Source: Chryseobacterium vrystaatense | GTDB lineage: Bacteria; Bacteroidota; Bacteroidia; Flavobacteriales; Weeksellaceae | Assembly: GCF_000737765.1 (NCBI RefSeq) | Contig: NZ_JPRI01000012.1 | Location: 538,606 to 602,605 of the forward strand | DNA length: 64,000 nt | Direction of reading: 5' to 3' | Shown: piece by piece, positions 37,170 to 45,948 of the stretch | How the letters are laid out: the number at the start of each line of letters is the position of its first letter | Position numbering within the stretch: the stretch's first letter is position 1 | Program-made: the position numbers and the translations under genes | Notes under the pieces: generated by a model | Told to the model about the DNA's origin: nothing | The model's database searches: none | What the model saw: the letters and a program-made list of their open reading frames with translations, nothing else

Positions 37170-39623
37170 TTAGAAGCCCAGAAGTTTAAGCTTAAATTGA
37201 ATCGCAAAGTTATCTTTAAATTTTGGAGTATTGTAATGCCCTACCCTGTAGAAAAACCCTAGATTAAACTGGGAGGATAAAAAATTATTCCACTCCAGTC
37301 CCAGCTCATTATACAAATGATCTAATTTTTTAAATTCAAACTGGTGAAATTCCGGATTTTTCATGTCGCCGACTGTTCCTCTGTAAATCACATCGAAACT
37401 TGAAACATTCTTTCCAAAGCTTTTAAAATACCACGGCAGCCTATGCGTCAGATAAGCTCCTACAAACTTGTCATTATAATATTTCCCGCCTTCCATTGTT
37501 GCAAAACCCAGATAGGAAGTAAGGTTGAAATTCAATCCTCCATTTCCATTCCCTAACCCGTTCAGTGTAAAATTCTTCCATATTGGGGCATCACCGGTAA
37601 CCAGTCCTCCATACAGTCTCACCCCCGTTAAACCAAGCTTGGTCTTAAAATTATGAACAAATAGTGCGTCAAACCTACTGAACTGAACATCACCTCCCAA
37701 TGCTTTATAAGCCTGCTCATAATTGAGATAGAATTCCGGAAGATTCTGTTCGTACGTATATTTTCCGGTAGGCGTCATAATATTTTTAGAATTAGGAGAA
37801 TATTTCAATGTGATGGTTGATGATGCAATATCGAAACGGCTTCCAAGCTCTTTAAAATTATAATTAAATTTCGATTCTTCCTGGGTCCTTTTAGCAGCAA
37901 TATTGATCGTTAAGGCATTGGTAAGGTCATTTTCATAACTTACTTTAAAACCTTTATAACCGAAAAAAACGTTATTGTTCAGAGCAACTCCTGAGTTCAT
38001 TATTTTCATTCTGAAATTCCATAGATTTTCAGAAAAACGGCCGGCTGCCATCACATCATCAAAATATTCAGCGCGAAAAAAGGAGTTTTTCTGCAATGTT
38101 GTCCGCACATCTACTCCCACTCCGTATTTAAAATCTTTATCATAAATACCATATGCAAAATAAGCATCCGGAGAAATAAATCTGCTGAACTTTTCATTCA
38201 GTTTGGCACCAGCCCCCAGACGTATGTGCTCATATTTATTGTAACCAATTACTTTAGAAAGGTCAAAATCCACCATTCCGACCCTTATTTTTCCTTTGAG
38301 CAAACCGGTCAAAGCTTTTGCTCTTTGGTTGAGTTTATATTTGGCACTTAAGCTGTCGATTTTAGTATAGGTCGCTGCTTCGCGGCCGGTAAGATTTTCG
38401 GTACGGTATTGATCAATGCTGTTTCCGTCTGAATTTTTAACGCTCATGGTATAGCCTTTAAAATCTTCGGGCTTTTCTTCAATAGAGGTTTTGAAATCAA
38501 AATAATCAGCCGTTACAAAAGCATAACTGCCAAACTTTTTGATGTTCTTTTTACCGGATTCTTTTTCCTCTTTAGTTTTATTTTTATCCTTACGGTCATC
38601 ATTATCAAAAGAGGCAGAACCCATTTTTAGTTTGTAGTTTTCTTTGACAAGAAACCATTTGTTTTCAACAGGTTTCCAGATGCTCGTAATACTGCCTTCA
38701 CTTTTAATTTTACTGTTGCTTTCTATTTTTTTCAAGGCGTAGGTTCCTTTGTCTACATAGAGATACCCATTGAATTTTGTTTGTTTTGCAGACTGTTTGT
38801 AATCAACCTGGCGAAATCGGATAACATAATTCTCCCGTCCTTCTATTTCGATAGAATCTGTTAGAAAGAAACGATAAAGATTCCTGTTTTCCTCACGAAC
38901 TTCCTTTGGAATCTGATTTCTGTTGGAGCGGAAAGCCATCAGTTCATATATAGGCTCTTTTAGACCGGCAACTTTGTTATCTAAAATATTGATTTTCTCC
39001 CCGTATTTCTTTGAATAAAGGTTTTGAGAGGCTCTTTCCCACAAAAACATTTTACTTCCACCTACCAGCTTCATAAGATTAACAGACTCCAGAGAATCTT
39101 TTTTCTCCGTTGCTTTCATGGAACGTTGTGGCAGCTTCTTAAGGGAGTCGATACGGTTGGTGATGTAAGCATTATAAGCATTGATACTGTCTTCATCAAA
39201 ATCCAGAGAAATTTTCTCATAGGATTTGAATGAATAAGACTCTAAACTCTTAGGAGAATTCTGCTGGTAATTTTCGTTGACTTTTCTGAGAATTTCTAAT
39301 GCTCTGGGATCACTTTTATTTTCCAAAACTATGGTCTGAATATTTTTGACGTTAGGGTCAGCCTTAGCTAAAAAAACCTCCATCACTTTATCAACAACAA
39401 TGTCGTCATTCTGGAATCCGCTTGCCGAAATTTCTACTTTTTTACATTTTGTTGTAAAAACAGAGGTCCCTGATACGTCTGTTCTTCCTATGATCTTGTT
39501 GTTACAGGAAACTGTTGCATTAGAAATGGGTGACTGATCACCGGAATTTCTGACAATAACTTTTGACTGTGAAAAAATGCTGATGTATCCCAATAACAAA
39601 AGCAGGATAAGAATTTTTTTCAT
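37170..39623 (-). CDS. Outer-membrane protein with carboxypeptidase-like regulatory domain and DUF5686
   Basis: 817 residues. A signal peptide (MKKILILLLLLGYISIFS) is followed by a CarboxypepD_reg-like beta-sandwich (about residues 20-95). A DUF5686 region covers about 120-810, whose C-terminal 400 residues are strand-rich with alternating aromatic residues, as in a beta-barrel. Such proteins sit in the outer membrane of Bacteroidetes; their function is unknown. It is monocistronic, with its own terminator at 37117-37148 and tRNA-Ser upstream on the same strand. Confidence 0.85.
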   Translation of the reverse strand: MKKILILLLLLGYISIFSQSKVIVRNSGDQSPISNATVSCNNKIIGRTDVSGTSVFTTKCKKVEISASGFQNDDIVVDKVMEVFLAKADPNVKNIQTIVLENKSDPRALEILRKVNENYQQNSPKSLESYSFKSYEKISLDFDEDSINAYNAYITNRIDSLKKLPQRSMKATEKKDSLESVNLMKLVGGSKMFLWERASQNLYSKKYGEKINILDNKVAGLKEPIYELMAFRSNRNQIPKEVREENRNLYRFFLTDSIEIEGRENYVIRFRQVDYKQSAKQTKFNGYLYVDKGTYALKKIESNSKIKSEGSITSIWKPVENKWFLVKENYKLKMGSASFDNDDRKDKNKTKEEKESGKKNIKKFGSYAFVTADYFDFKTSIEEKPEDFKGYTMSVKNSDGNSIDQYRTENLTGREAATYTKIDSLSAKYKLNQRAKALTGLLKGKIRVGMVDFDLSKVIGYNKYEHIRLGAGAKLNEKFSRFISPDAYFAYGIYDKDFKYGVGVDVRTTLQKNSFFRAEYFDDVMAAGRFSENLWNFRMKIMNSGVALNNNVFFGYKGFKVSYENDLTNALTINIAAKRTQEESKFNYNFKELGSRFDIASSTITLKYSPNSKNIMTPTGKYTYEQNLPEFYLNYEQAYKALGGDVQFSRFDALFVHNFKTKLGLTGVRLYGGLVTGDAPIWKNFTLNGLGNGNGGLNFNLTSYLGFATMEGGKYYNDKFVGAYLTHRLPWYFKSFGKNVSSFDVIYRGTVGDMKNPEFHQFEFKKLDHLYNELGLEWNNFLSSQFNLGFFYRVGHYNTPKFKDNFAIQFKLKLLGF

Positions 39624-39800
39624 ATATGTTTTTCAATGTGATTTCATCAAAAATATATAAAATTAATCAAACATACTACTTTTCAGTATCTTATATTCAA
39701 AAACAATAAATCTGTGGTATCTTCATACATTAGAATAGGGTCAAGATTCTAAAAATGATTCGAATTTTTGAAAATTTCGTGAATTGTTATAAACAAAAAG

Positions 39801-39827
39801 ATCTCGCAAATCATTGATTTGCGAGAT
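39801..39827. terminator. Bidirectional hairpin after tRNA-Ser
   Basis: ATCTCGCAAATCA-T-TGATTTGCGAGAT (13-bp arms); on the minus strand it is followed by CTTTTTGTTT. It lies 38 bp past the tRNA 3' end and is likely its terminator. Confidence 0.75.
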
Positions 39828-39864
39828 TTAGATATTTTTTAAAAACTTTAAAAAAGCTTTTCAG

Positions 39865-39949
39865 CGGAGAGAGAGGGATTCGAACCCCCGGACCTGTTAC
39901 AGTCAATAGTTTTCAAGACTATCGCAATCGACCACTCTGCCATCTCTCC
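39865..39949 (-). tRNA. tRNA-Ser (anticodon UGA)
   Basis: 85 nt with a long variable arm typical of Ser tRNAs. The acceptor stem GGAGAGA pairs with TCTCTCC and the discriminator is G. The T-arm contains GGTTCGAATCC, and the anticodon loop reads CTTGAAA with anticodon TGA. CCA is not encoded. It reads codons UCA/UCG/UCU in part. Confidence 0.95.
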
Positions 39950-40065
39950 TGAATAACGGCTGTACCGTCGTTTTCAGTGGTGCAAATATATAACGTTTTT
40001 TGAAACTGGCAAAATATTTTTTGACACTTTATAAAAAAAATTGATTCTTACGCTTAAAAAATCTT

Positions 40066-40164
40066 CTATTTAAGAGAAGTCCCTTCTACAAAAGCATCCG
40101 CAACGGTCTGATAAATAATAGAATTCAAAATCAGGTCCTCCCGAGACCTGTTGAGATTAATTTT
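40066..40164 (-). pseudogene. Short C-terminal coding remnant
   Basis: A 32-codon open stretch ending in a stop at 40066-40068 (NRSREDLILNSIIYQTVADA and on). It is preceded by an in-frame TGA, lacks a start, and its content looks protein-like instead of random. The family is not recognised. It is probably the tail of a deleted gene. Confidence 0.35.
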
Positions 40165-40354
40165 TCATATTTTTTTTATTTATTTCTTTCAATGCAGATT
40201 CCTGCTGCTTAAAATGCTTTACAATCCAGCCTAAACATTCATTGGAATCCATAATACTCCAGGAATGGGGATGCCTCATTCCACCCGGACGAATCCCGCG
40301 GTCATTGGTAATGATAAGATCTGCATTTTTATGTCCTTTCAGTTTTAAAAGGTT
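40157..40354 (-). pseudogene. C-terminal coding remnant, unknown family
   Basis: About 66 codons without a start (LIITNDRGIRPGGMRHPHSW ... WIVKHFKQQESALKEI), bounded upstream by an in-frame TGA. The composition looks like a real protein C-terminus, perhaps of an alpha/beta hydrolase, but this is a guess. Together with the neighbouring fragment it marks a decayed locus between tRNA-Ser and the GNAT gene. Confidence 0.4.
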
Positions 40355-40633
40355 TCAGGGGTCTGGGAAAATAATCTTACAAATAAAAGACTGAATAGAA
40401 TAGAATAATACTTAATTTTCATGTTTAATAAATGGTTATTTTTACTGACCTGAATAAGATGTAATACCTCAGCAGGCTGTTTATAACGGAAAAATACTAT
40501 TTTTATTACCATTATATGCCATCCAAAACATCATCTTTAATTACGGTATTAAAATCACAGGAAAATTTAACAGTGGTCTGCCCATAAAAACTTATCCAAA
40601 AGAAAACAGACCCTATGCAGAATGATCTAACCC

Positions 40634-41560
40634 ATGAAAAAAATGAAAACAGAAAATACAGTCATCAATAATCTCAGCTATACCCTCCATATTCAATATC
40701 AGAACGACGAAAAACTCCGGATGGAATTTAACAGGATGACCCGCCAGTTCTGGGAATTTGATTTCGAAAATTATTATCAGTCCGGGTTCTGGGACAGCAC
40801 CTGTATTCTGTATTCCCTGTTTGACGGAGACAGAATCATTTCCCATACAACAGTAAGCCTTTTTACCCATACCCTTGATGGCCAGACAAAAACTCTTTTG
40901 CAGCTGGGAACCGTAATGACAGATGAAGAATACAGAAATCAGGGATTAAGCCGTTTTTTAATGGAAAGGATACAGACTGACTTTAAAGAAAAGACAGACG
41001 GTATGTTCCTTTTTGCCAATGAATCGGTAATGGATTTCTATCCAAAGTTCGGCTTTGTTCCGGTACAGGAGTATGAAGCATTCCAAAAGACTGCCCATTT
41101 GGATTTTACGAAAAAACAGGAAGCAAAAAAACTGAATCTGGACCACATTGCTGACCTTAAGTTATTTGAAAACCTGGTTGAAAATGCTTTCCCAAACACC
41201 TCATTCCCAACCAAAAGCAAAGGTCTTACTTTTTTCTACTGCTATGCGAATCCTGAAATGGGTTATAAAGATGCTGTTTACTTTATCGAAAAACTTAACT
41301 GTGCGGTTGTGATGGAAATCGATGAAAAAATCCTTCATATTATTGATATTTTCAGTCCCGTTCCAACCGATCTGAACGAAGTCATTGCTGCTTTCAGCGA
41401 TATCTCTTTCACGGAAGTAGTTTTAGGATTTTCACCGGATCAGGGTAATTTTGAATACAGATTATGGAAAGATGAGGATTTACAGTTATTTGTCAGTCAG
41501 GAGCTTCAGGAAAGTTTTGAAAAATATCAGTTGAAGATTCCGGCTTTGTCACACACCTAG
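40634..41560 (+). CDS. GNAT family N-acetyltransferase
   Basis: 308 residues. The N-terminal GNAT domain has the acetyl-CoA-binding motif A at LGTVMTDEEYRNQGLSRFLM (V-x4-RxxGL) near residues 97-116, then FYPKFGFVPVQEY near 138-150. The C-terminal half (150-308) is an extension with a weak second domain, as in larger GNATs acting on small molecules or proteins. The substrate is unknown. It starts at ATG 40634; a second Met three codons on could also serve. It is convergent with the DUF6624 gene (10-bp gap). Confidence 0.85.
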   Translation: MKKMKTENTVINNLSYTLHIQYQNDEKLRMEFNRMTRQFWEFDFENYYQSGFWDSTCILYSLFDGDRIISHTTVSLFTHTLDGQTKTLLQLGTVMTDEEYRNQGLSRFLMERIQTDFKEKTDGMFLFANESVMDFYPKFGFVPVQEYEAFQKTAHLDFTKKQEAKKLNLDHIADLKLFENLVENAFPNTSFPTKSKGLTFFYCYANPEMGYKDAVYFIEKLNCAVVMEIDEKILHIIDIFSPVPTDLNEVIAAFSDISFTEVVLGFSPDQGNFEYRLWKDEDLQLFVSQELQESFEKYQLKIPALSHT

Positions 41561-41570
41561 TCTCATGCTG

Positions 41571-42140
41571 TTAATGATCAGATAGCCATCCTGTTTTTAT
41601 CCTCCAGGCATTGTAATCTGCATCCTGTCCATCAATTTCCGGAATCATTTCTATATCAGCAATATTAGTGATCACTTCTTGAGAAAGAGGTGGCAATTCT
41701 GCCTGCAAGCGTTTCTCATTCAGCAAGGTTTTATTTTCTACCGGATAAGGCACTCCTCCCGCGGTGAGCTGGGTGCCATACCGCTGCGGTTTACTCTGAA
41801 AAACCTGGATCCTGTCATATAAATAAGCGATGTTTGAGCAACTGGTATCGTTTTGATTTTCAAGCATCATGACATAACATTCTTTCATGAATGCAGGTTC
41901 GCCAATGGAATGCTGTATGATCAGCCACGCGGCATCGCTTGCTTCTGCTCCTACTTTGGAAACCGTTGGAAATCCAATGTCCCGGATCATCTCCCGAAGC
42001 CGTTCTGCATTTTGTCTGTGAATACGTTCCATGTCGGGGTGATAACCACCGGAAAGTTGATTTTCAGCAAGTAGTTTTTCCCTTACCGACAGGTCTTTTT
42101 CTGCCAATTGGATTAATTCTTTTGATATCAGCGGGTCCAT
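41571..42140 (-). CDS. DUF6624 family protein
   Basis: 189 residues, no signal peptide, predicted cytoplasmic. The sequence DAAWLIIQHSIGEPAFMKEC, DRIQVFQSKPQRYGTQL and PVENKTLLNEKRLQAELPPL match my recollection of the DUF6624 family, whose function is unknown. It lies 29 bp downstream of the AAA NTPase gene on the same strand, in the order membrane protein-ABC ATPase-AAA NTPase-DUF6624. Confidence 0.72.
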   Translation of the reverse strand: MDPLISKELIQLAEKDLSVREKLLAENQLSGGYHPDMERIHRQNAERLREMIRDIGFPTVSKVGAEASDAAWLIIQHSIGEPAFMKECYVMMLENQNDTSCSNIAYLYDRIQVFQSKPQRYGTQLTAGGVPYPVENKTLLNEKRLQAELPPLSQEVITNIADIEMIPEIDGQDADYNAWRIKTGWLSDH

Positions 42141-42169
42141 ATCTTTTCCTTTCTAAAGTTTACAATGGT

Positions 42170-42736
42170 CTAAGATTCTTCTATCCGGTCTATAATAAAT
42201 TTAACTCTGTTCTCTACCTTATCTTTTGGAACTTCAATCACAGTATAGCCATAATCAAGGTAAGTCTGCTTGATCTTTTCAAACGTGAATACTGCTTCTT
42301 CCCAATCCTGTTTCCGCTCACTGTCTGTTTCATAAATTTCCTTCCAGGGCGGCAGAATAAAAACATTGGGATTATATTTTGTTTCATGTACTGCTTTTAC
42401 TGTTTGTACCGGAACCGGTATATTTTCCATATTCATATAACAAACCGTATCCAGCAAACCGCGGTCAAAGAAAACCGTATCTTTTGATAGGGTATTTTTT
42501 ATGGTATGATAGGTCTGCAAAGAAGCACTGAACATCAGCTCTGCATACAGCTCTTTATTTCGCCATGGAAGACCATCACCGTCAACCCTGACCTGCTCTT
42601 TAATAATCCTCCTTGCTTCTTCCGGAACTGTCAGAAAGCCCATCTTGTCCAATTCATTTAGAATCGTGGTTTTACCAACCCCGGGGCCGCCTGTGATGAT
42701 ATACAACTGATCTGATATATTGCCGTTAGTTTTCAA
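42170..42736 (-). CDS. AAA family NTPase (AAA_28 type)
   Basis: 188 residues. Walker A GGPGVGKTTILNEL is at about residues 15-28; EARRIIKEQ follows; the Walker B-like VFFDRGLLDTVCY is near residues 86-98. The pattern fits AAA_28 (nucleoside/nucleotide kinase-like) ATPases. It probably phosphorylates or hydrolyses a small molecule; the role is unknown. It sits 11 bp after the ABC transporter ATPase gene. Confidence 0.8.
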   Translation of the reverse strand: MKTNGNISDQLYIITGGPGVGKTTILNELDKMGFLTVPEEARRIIKEQVRVDGDGLPWRNKELYAELMFSASLQTYHTIKNTLSKDTVFFDRGLLDTVCYMNMENIPVPVQTVKAVHETKYNPNVFILPPWKEIYETDSERKQDWEEAVFTFEKIKQTYLDYGYTVIEVPKDKVENRVKFIIDRIEES

Positions 42737-42747
42737 GCCAAAAAAAA

Positions 42748-43383
42748 TTAAAATTTCAACGTATTTAATTCACTAAATTCCTCCCTGTTGTATATTCTGT
42801 CAATTCTGCCATTCTTCAAAACCGCTATTTTATCACAGGTATGAAAGAGTGTTTCGATGATATGAGAACTGATAATCACTACTTTATTTTCTGACTTCAG
42901 CTGCCTGATAATGTCATAAAGAATATGCACGCCTTCAAAATCCACTCCGTTAAAAGGCTCATCAAGAATATTTACAGGTTTATCCAGCATCAGCATTCCG
43001 ATCAGGGCTAATTTTTTCTTCATTCCGCTGGAATAGTACTGCACATATTTTTTCATCGGAAGATTGAATTTATCCGTCAGTTCCTTCCCGTCAATTTTCT
43101 TTTCACGTGCAAAGTAGGATAAATATTCTTCTCCCGTAATATAGGGATAAAAGTAGTTTTCAGTTTCGAGATAAGAAACAGAACTGCGCTTTAGAGGTCC
43201 GCTGTTCCAGCTGATACTTCCGGAAAATTTATTGTTTTGATACAAAGAATCAAACAGCGTGGTCTTTCCTGCTCCGTTCTTTCCGAGGATGCCTACAATA
43301 CAACCTTCTTCCAGCGCCAGATCTACCCCATTCAGAACATTCTGATTTTTGAATTCAACTTTTAAATTTTTAATCTCCAACAT
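42748..43383 (-). CDS. ABC transporter ATP-binding protein
   Basis: 211 residues. Walker A GKNGAGKTTLF is near residues 36-46, the signature is a divergent YSSGMKKKLALIGMLM (SGMKKK) near 117-132, and Walker B PVNILDEPF is near 135-143, with H-loop ISSHIIET. The short subunit resembles CcmA/YxlF-like ATPases of ABC-2 exporters. Its start overlaps the stop of the membrane protein gene by 14 bp (43370-43383), indicating a coupled exporter pair. Confidence 0.9.
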   Translation of the reverse strand: MLEIKNLKVEFKNQNVLNGVDLALEEGCIVGILGKNGAGKTTLFDSLYQNNKFSGSISWNSGPLKRSSVSYLETENYFYPYITGEEYLSYFAREKKIDGKELTDKFNLPMKKYVQYYSSGMKKKLALIGMLMLDKPVNILDEPFNGVDFEGVHILYDIIRQLKSENKVVIISSHIIETLFHTCDKIAVLKNGRIDRIYNREEFSELNTLKF

Positions 43384-44281
43384 AGGTTTTGATATTTTGT
43401 TCAGCGTTTCTTAAATTCTTACTGATGATCACCAAGGCAGGAATCACCGTCATGCTGCAGAAAAGAAATTCTATATAGACCATGACATTGTGACAGCCTC
43501 TTTTTTCTTTATAATGATAGAGCTTATACTTTCTGCTGATGACCATCAGGAAATACAGATTCATAAAGACAAAATAGTACAGCAGGTAGAGACTGTCATT
43601 GAGGTTTAACATCATAAAGGAAATATAAACAGGCAGTAGCAGAATATTGAAAAACAAAGAGTTTTTTCTTATTTTCTCCTTTAAACTCATTTTTTTAAAA
43701 TACATCTCAAGCATTTCCTTACTTTCATAAGGTTCATAGATTTCTGAAATATAGTCCATCACAAAAATACCTGCCACAATCAGCGATGCCGGATGATAGG
43801 ATGAAGCGAGTATTATGATATATCCAATGACTGAAAACAGGGTATTCTTTCTCAGGAAACTTTTCCATTCAAACAGATGATCGGGTATGTAATCCCATTT
43901 CAGGGCAGGATTAAGCTTGGTTTTGGGAAAGAAAAAACCAAATGCTATGATAATAAGGAACAGCGAAAGACCTGTTTCTTCAATTTTGTAATGGATATTT
44001 CCCAGCAGTAACACGGTATAAATAAGTGCAGATTCCAGGATAACGACCAGCCGCCAGCTTTTTTCAAAAATCTTCTTCAAAAAAGGGATATCTTTTCTGC
44101 TCCAGTGAAACACAAGGGCCGTCATCAGAAACAGAACAGGGTAATAACGATCAGACGGCAGTTTAATAGCGATCATCAGTATGAATACGAGCAGAAACGG
44201 TATGCTCACCTTCATATCCAGATTAAAGATCCTGAATAACTGGTAAAACCTGAATTTCAGATGGTTGATTAGTGTTTTCAA
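43370..44281 (-). CDS. ABC-2-like membrane subunit
   Basis: 303 residues with about eight predicted transmembrane helices spread over the whole length (for example 28-42, 48-60, 77-95, 103-115, 150-180, 207-220, 228-247, 267-285). It overlaps the ATPase gene and is thus the likely permease of that exporter. No conserved permease motif is visible; the assignment rests on topology and linkage. It is divergent from the ECF41 sigma gene. Confidence 0.65.
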   Translation of the reverse strand: MKTLINHLKFRFYQLFRIFNLDMKVSIPFLLVFILMIAIKLPSDRYYPVLFLMTALVFHWSRKDIPFLKKIFEKSWRLVVILESALIYTVLLLGNIHYKIEETGLSLFLIIIAFGFFFPKTKLNPALKWDYIPDHLFEWKSFLRKNTLFSVIGYIIILASSYHPASLIVAGIFVMDYISEIYEPYESKEMLEMYFKKMSLKEKIRKNSLFFNILLLPVYISFMMLNLNDSLYLLYYFVFMNLYFLMVISRKYKLYHYKEKRGCHNVMVYIEFLFCSMTVIPALVIISKNLRNAEQNIKTYVGD

Positions 44282-44428
44282 TTCTAAAGTATCTATATTA
44301 AAGCGATAGAAAGAACATGCCGGACTTATTGCTTATTTTTCAGGATTGCAAATTGCCAAAAAAAATTCAAATATTTCGATCTTCAGGGGTTTATTTTAAG
44401 TTAAAAAACTCATATTTTTGAAATAATC

Positions 44429-44455
44429 TGTCACGTTTTATTCATTAAGTTTGTC
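44429..44455 (+). promoter_or_regulatory. ECF41-type promoter of the sigma gene
   Basis: TGTCACG at 44429-44435, 16-nt spacer, TGTC at 44452-44455, then 15 nt to the ATG. It closely matches the published ECF41 motif (TGTCACA / CGTC) and has the same geometry as the azoR promoter at 45320-45346. It implies autoregulation. Confidence 0.75.
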
Positions 44456-44470
44456 TTCAAAAGAAATATC

Positions 44471-45302
44471 ATGCAGGAAAATTACAGCAGATTATTGACC
44501 TATGCCTACAATATCACAGGTTCGTATGAAGATGCCCAGGATCTGGTGCAGGATGTGATAGAAAAATATATTTCTCTGGACCAATCGGAGATCAGAAATG
44601 AAACTAATTTCCTGATCAAAAGTACGATCAACCACGCGATCAACTTTAAGAACAGACACACCAAAAAAAATGGTGTACGGTGAATGGCTTCCCGAACCTC
44701 TTTCCTTTGACCACACAGATCATAAACTAATTAAAGAACAAACCGCCCGTTATACCCTCCTCGTCCTTTTGGAAAAACTGAATGCCAAAGAAAGGGCCGT
44801 TTATATTTTAAAAGAAGCCTTCGAATATTCCCATCAGGAGATCGCTGAAACCCTTGACATTTCCGTAGAAAACTCCCGGAAATTGCTGAGTCGGGCAGGA
44901 AAACAGCTTCAGCATATCAAATATGCTCCCGATACTTCATATTCAACGGATACTCAAATACTTCATCAATATCAGGAAGCTTTAAGTGAAGGAGATATTA
45001 CAAGAATCGAAGAACTTCTCATGGACGATATCAGACTTTCTGCAGACGGAGGAAAACGGATCCGTGTCATCAAAGCCGTTGAAACCGGAAAATCTGCCAC
45101 AGCCTCTCTTCTGGCTTACGTACAGCAGCAGTTTCTTACGGGAAAACGATTTACTTTTCATATATTCAGCCACCAGCCGGCTTTGTGTTTCTGGCAGGGT
45201 GACCGGGTTTATAACTGTCATATTTTGGATATTGATGACCATGGTCTGATCCGCGAGATCTATTCTATTGTAGATCCGGAAAAACTGAAAAGAGTACTCT
45301 AG
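44471..45302 (+). pseudogene. ECF41-type RNA polymerase sigma factor, split by a frameshift in an A8 tract
   Basis: The N-terminal frame (44471-44683, sigma region 2: DAQDLVQDVIEKYISL) ends shortly after an eight-A run at 44663-44670. Removing one A joins it to the second frame (44670-45302). That frame carries the ECF41 hallmark WLPEP linker, sigma region 4 (AKERAVYILKEAFEYSHQEIAETL), and a SnoaL/NTF2-like C-terminal domain with the DGGK and DPEKL relatives of the ECF41 DGGGK and NPDKL motifs. The restored protein would have about 275 residues, normal for ECF41. The shift could be a sequencing error, a real mutation, transcriptional slippage or phase variation; the intact downstream domains suggest recent or reversible loss. 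Confidence 0.8.
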
Positions 45303-45319
45303 CTTAATTTCTTCTTTTT

Positions 45320-45346
45320 TGTCACATTTCGAAATCCATGTGTGTC
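45320..45346 (+). promoter_or_regulatory. ECF41-type promoter of azoR
   Basis: TGTCACA at 45320-45326, 16-nt spacer, TGTC at 45343-45346, followed by 15 nt to the ATG at 45362. The same spacing and the same distance to the start codon occur in front of the sigma gene, so the two promoters probably respond to the same sigma factor. Confidence 0.78.
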
Positions 45347-45361
45347 TTTAAAGAAAAAAGT

Positions 45362-45946
45362 ATGAACACACTTCTCCGAATCGACAGCAGTCTCAGACTT
45401 GAAGATTCTTATTCACGCCGGATGGGCGATTATTTTGTGAATCAGTGGATCATGAAGCATCCTGATGGAGCCGTTATTCAAAGGGACACAACCATTCATC
45501 CTACTCCACATCTTACCCAGCAAACCTATGATGCTTTTCTGGATGAAAGTCTTCATTCTGAAGGTCTTCTTCTGTCTGATGAACTGATTGATGAACTTTA
45601 CCGAAGCAGCGAAATTCTGATCACCTGTCCTATGTATAATTATGGAATTCCTTCTTCTCTGAAAGCTTATTTTGACCTTGTGATCAGGACCAGAAAAACA
45701 TTTATGTACGATCATGGAATCAAAGGACTTCTTTCCGGCAAGAAAGCACATATTATCTCTGTAGCGGGAGGCATTCATTCCGCACACGGAGGCGTGAATC
45801 CCCTTGAGATCCATTTAACGAGCATTTTAAATCATATGGGAATCCGGGATATCCGTTATTTTCCACTGGAAGGAACTGCAGCTCCGGATCAGCTTTCTGA
45901 GAAAATGAACGTAATAGAGACATCAATTTTTAAATATTTAAATTAA
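45362..45946 (+). CDS. azoR: FMN-dependent NADH-azoreductase (AzoR/AcpD family)
   Basis: 194 residues from the ATG at 45362; an in-frame ATG eight codons upstream would lie inside the promoter. The flavodoxin-like fold has RIDSSLRLEDSYSRR (FMN phosphate-binding loop) at the N-terminus, CPMYNYGIPSSLKAYFD near residues 88-104, and SVAGGIHSA near 134-142. It reduces quinones, azo or nitro compounds with NADH. It is preceded by its own ECF41-type promoter and followed 2 bp later by an NTF2-like gene, so it is the enzyme output of the sigma module. Confidence 0.88.
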   Translation: MNTLLRIDSSLRLEDSYSRRMGDYFVNQWIMKHPDGAVIQRDTTIHPTPHLTQQTYDAFLDESLHSEGLLLSDELIDELYRSSEILITCPMYNYGIPSSLKAYFDLVIRTRKTFMYDHGIKGLLSGKKAHIISVAGGIHSAHGGVNPLEIHLTSILNHMGIRDIRYFPLEGTAAPDQLSEKMNVIETSIFKYLN

Positions 45947-45948
45947 TC

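Noticed and set aside
41939..42487. 182-residue plus-strand ORF
   Set aside because: It is the opposite strand of the DUF6624 and AAA NTPase genes, with hydrophobic, low-plausibility content.
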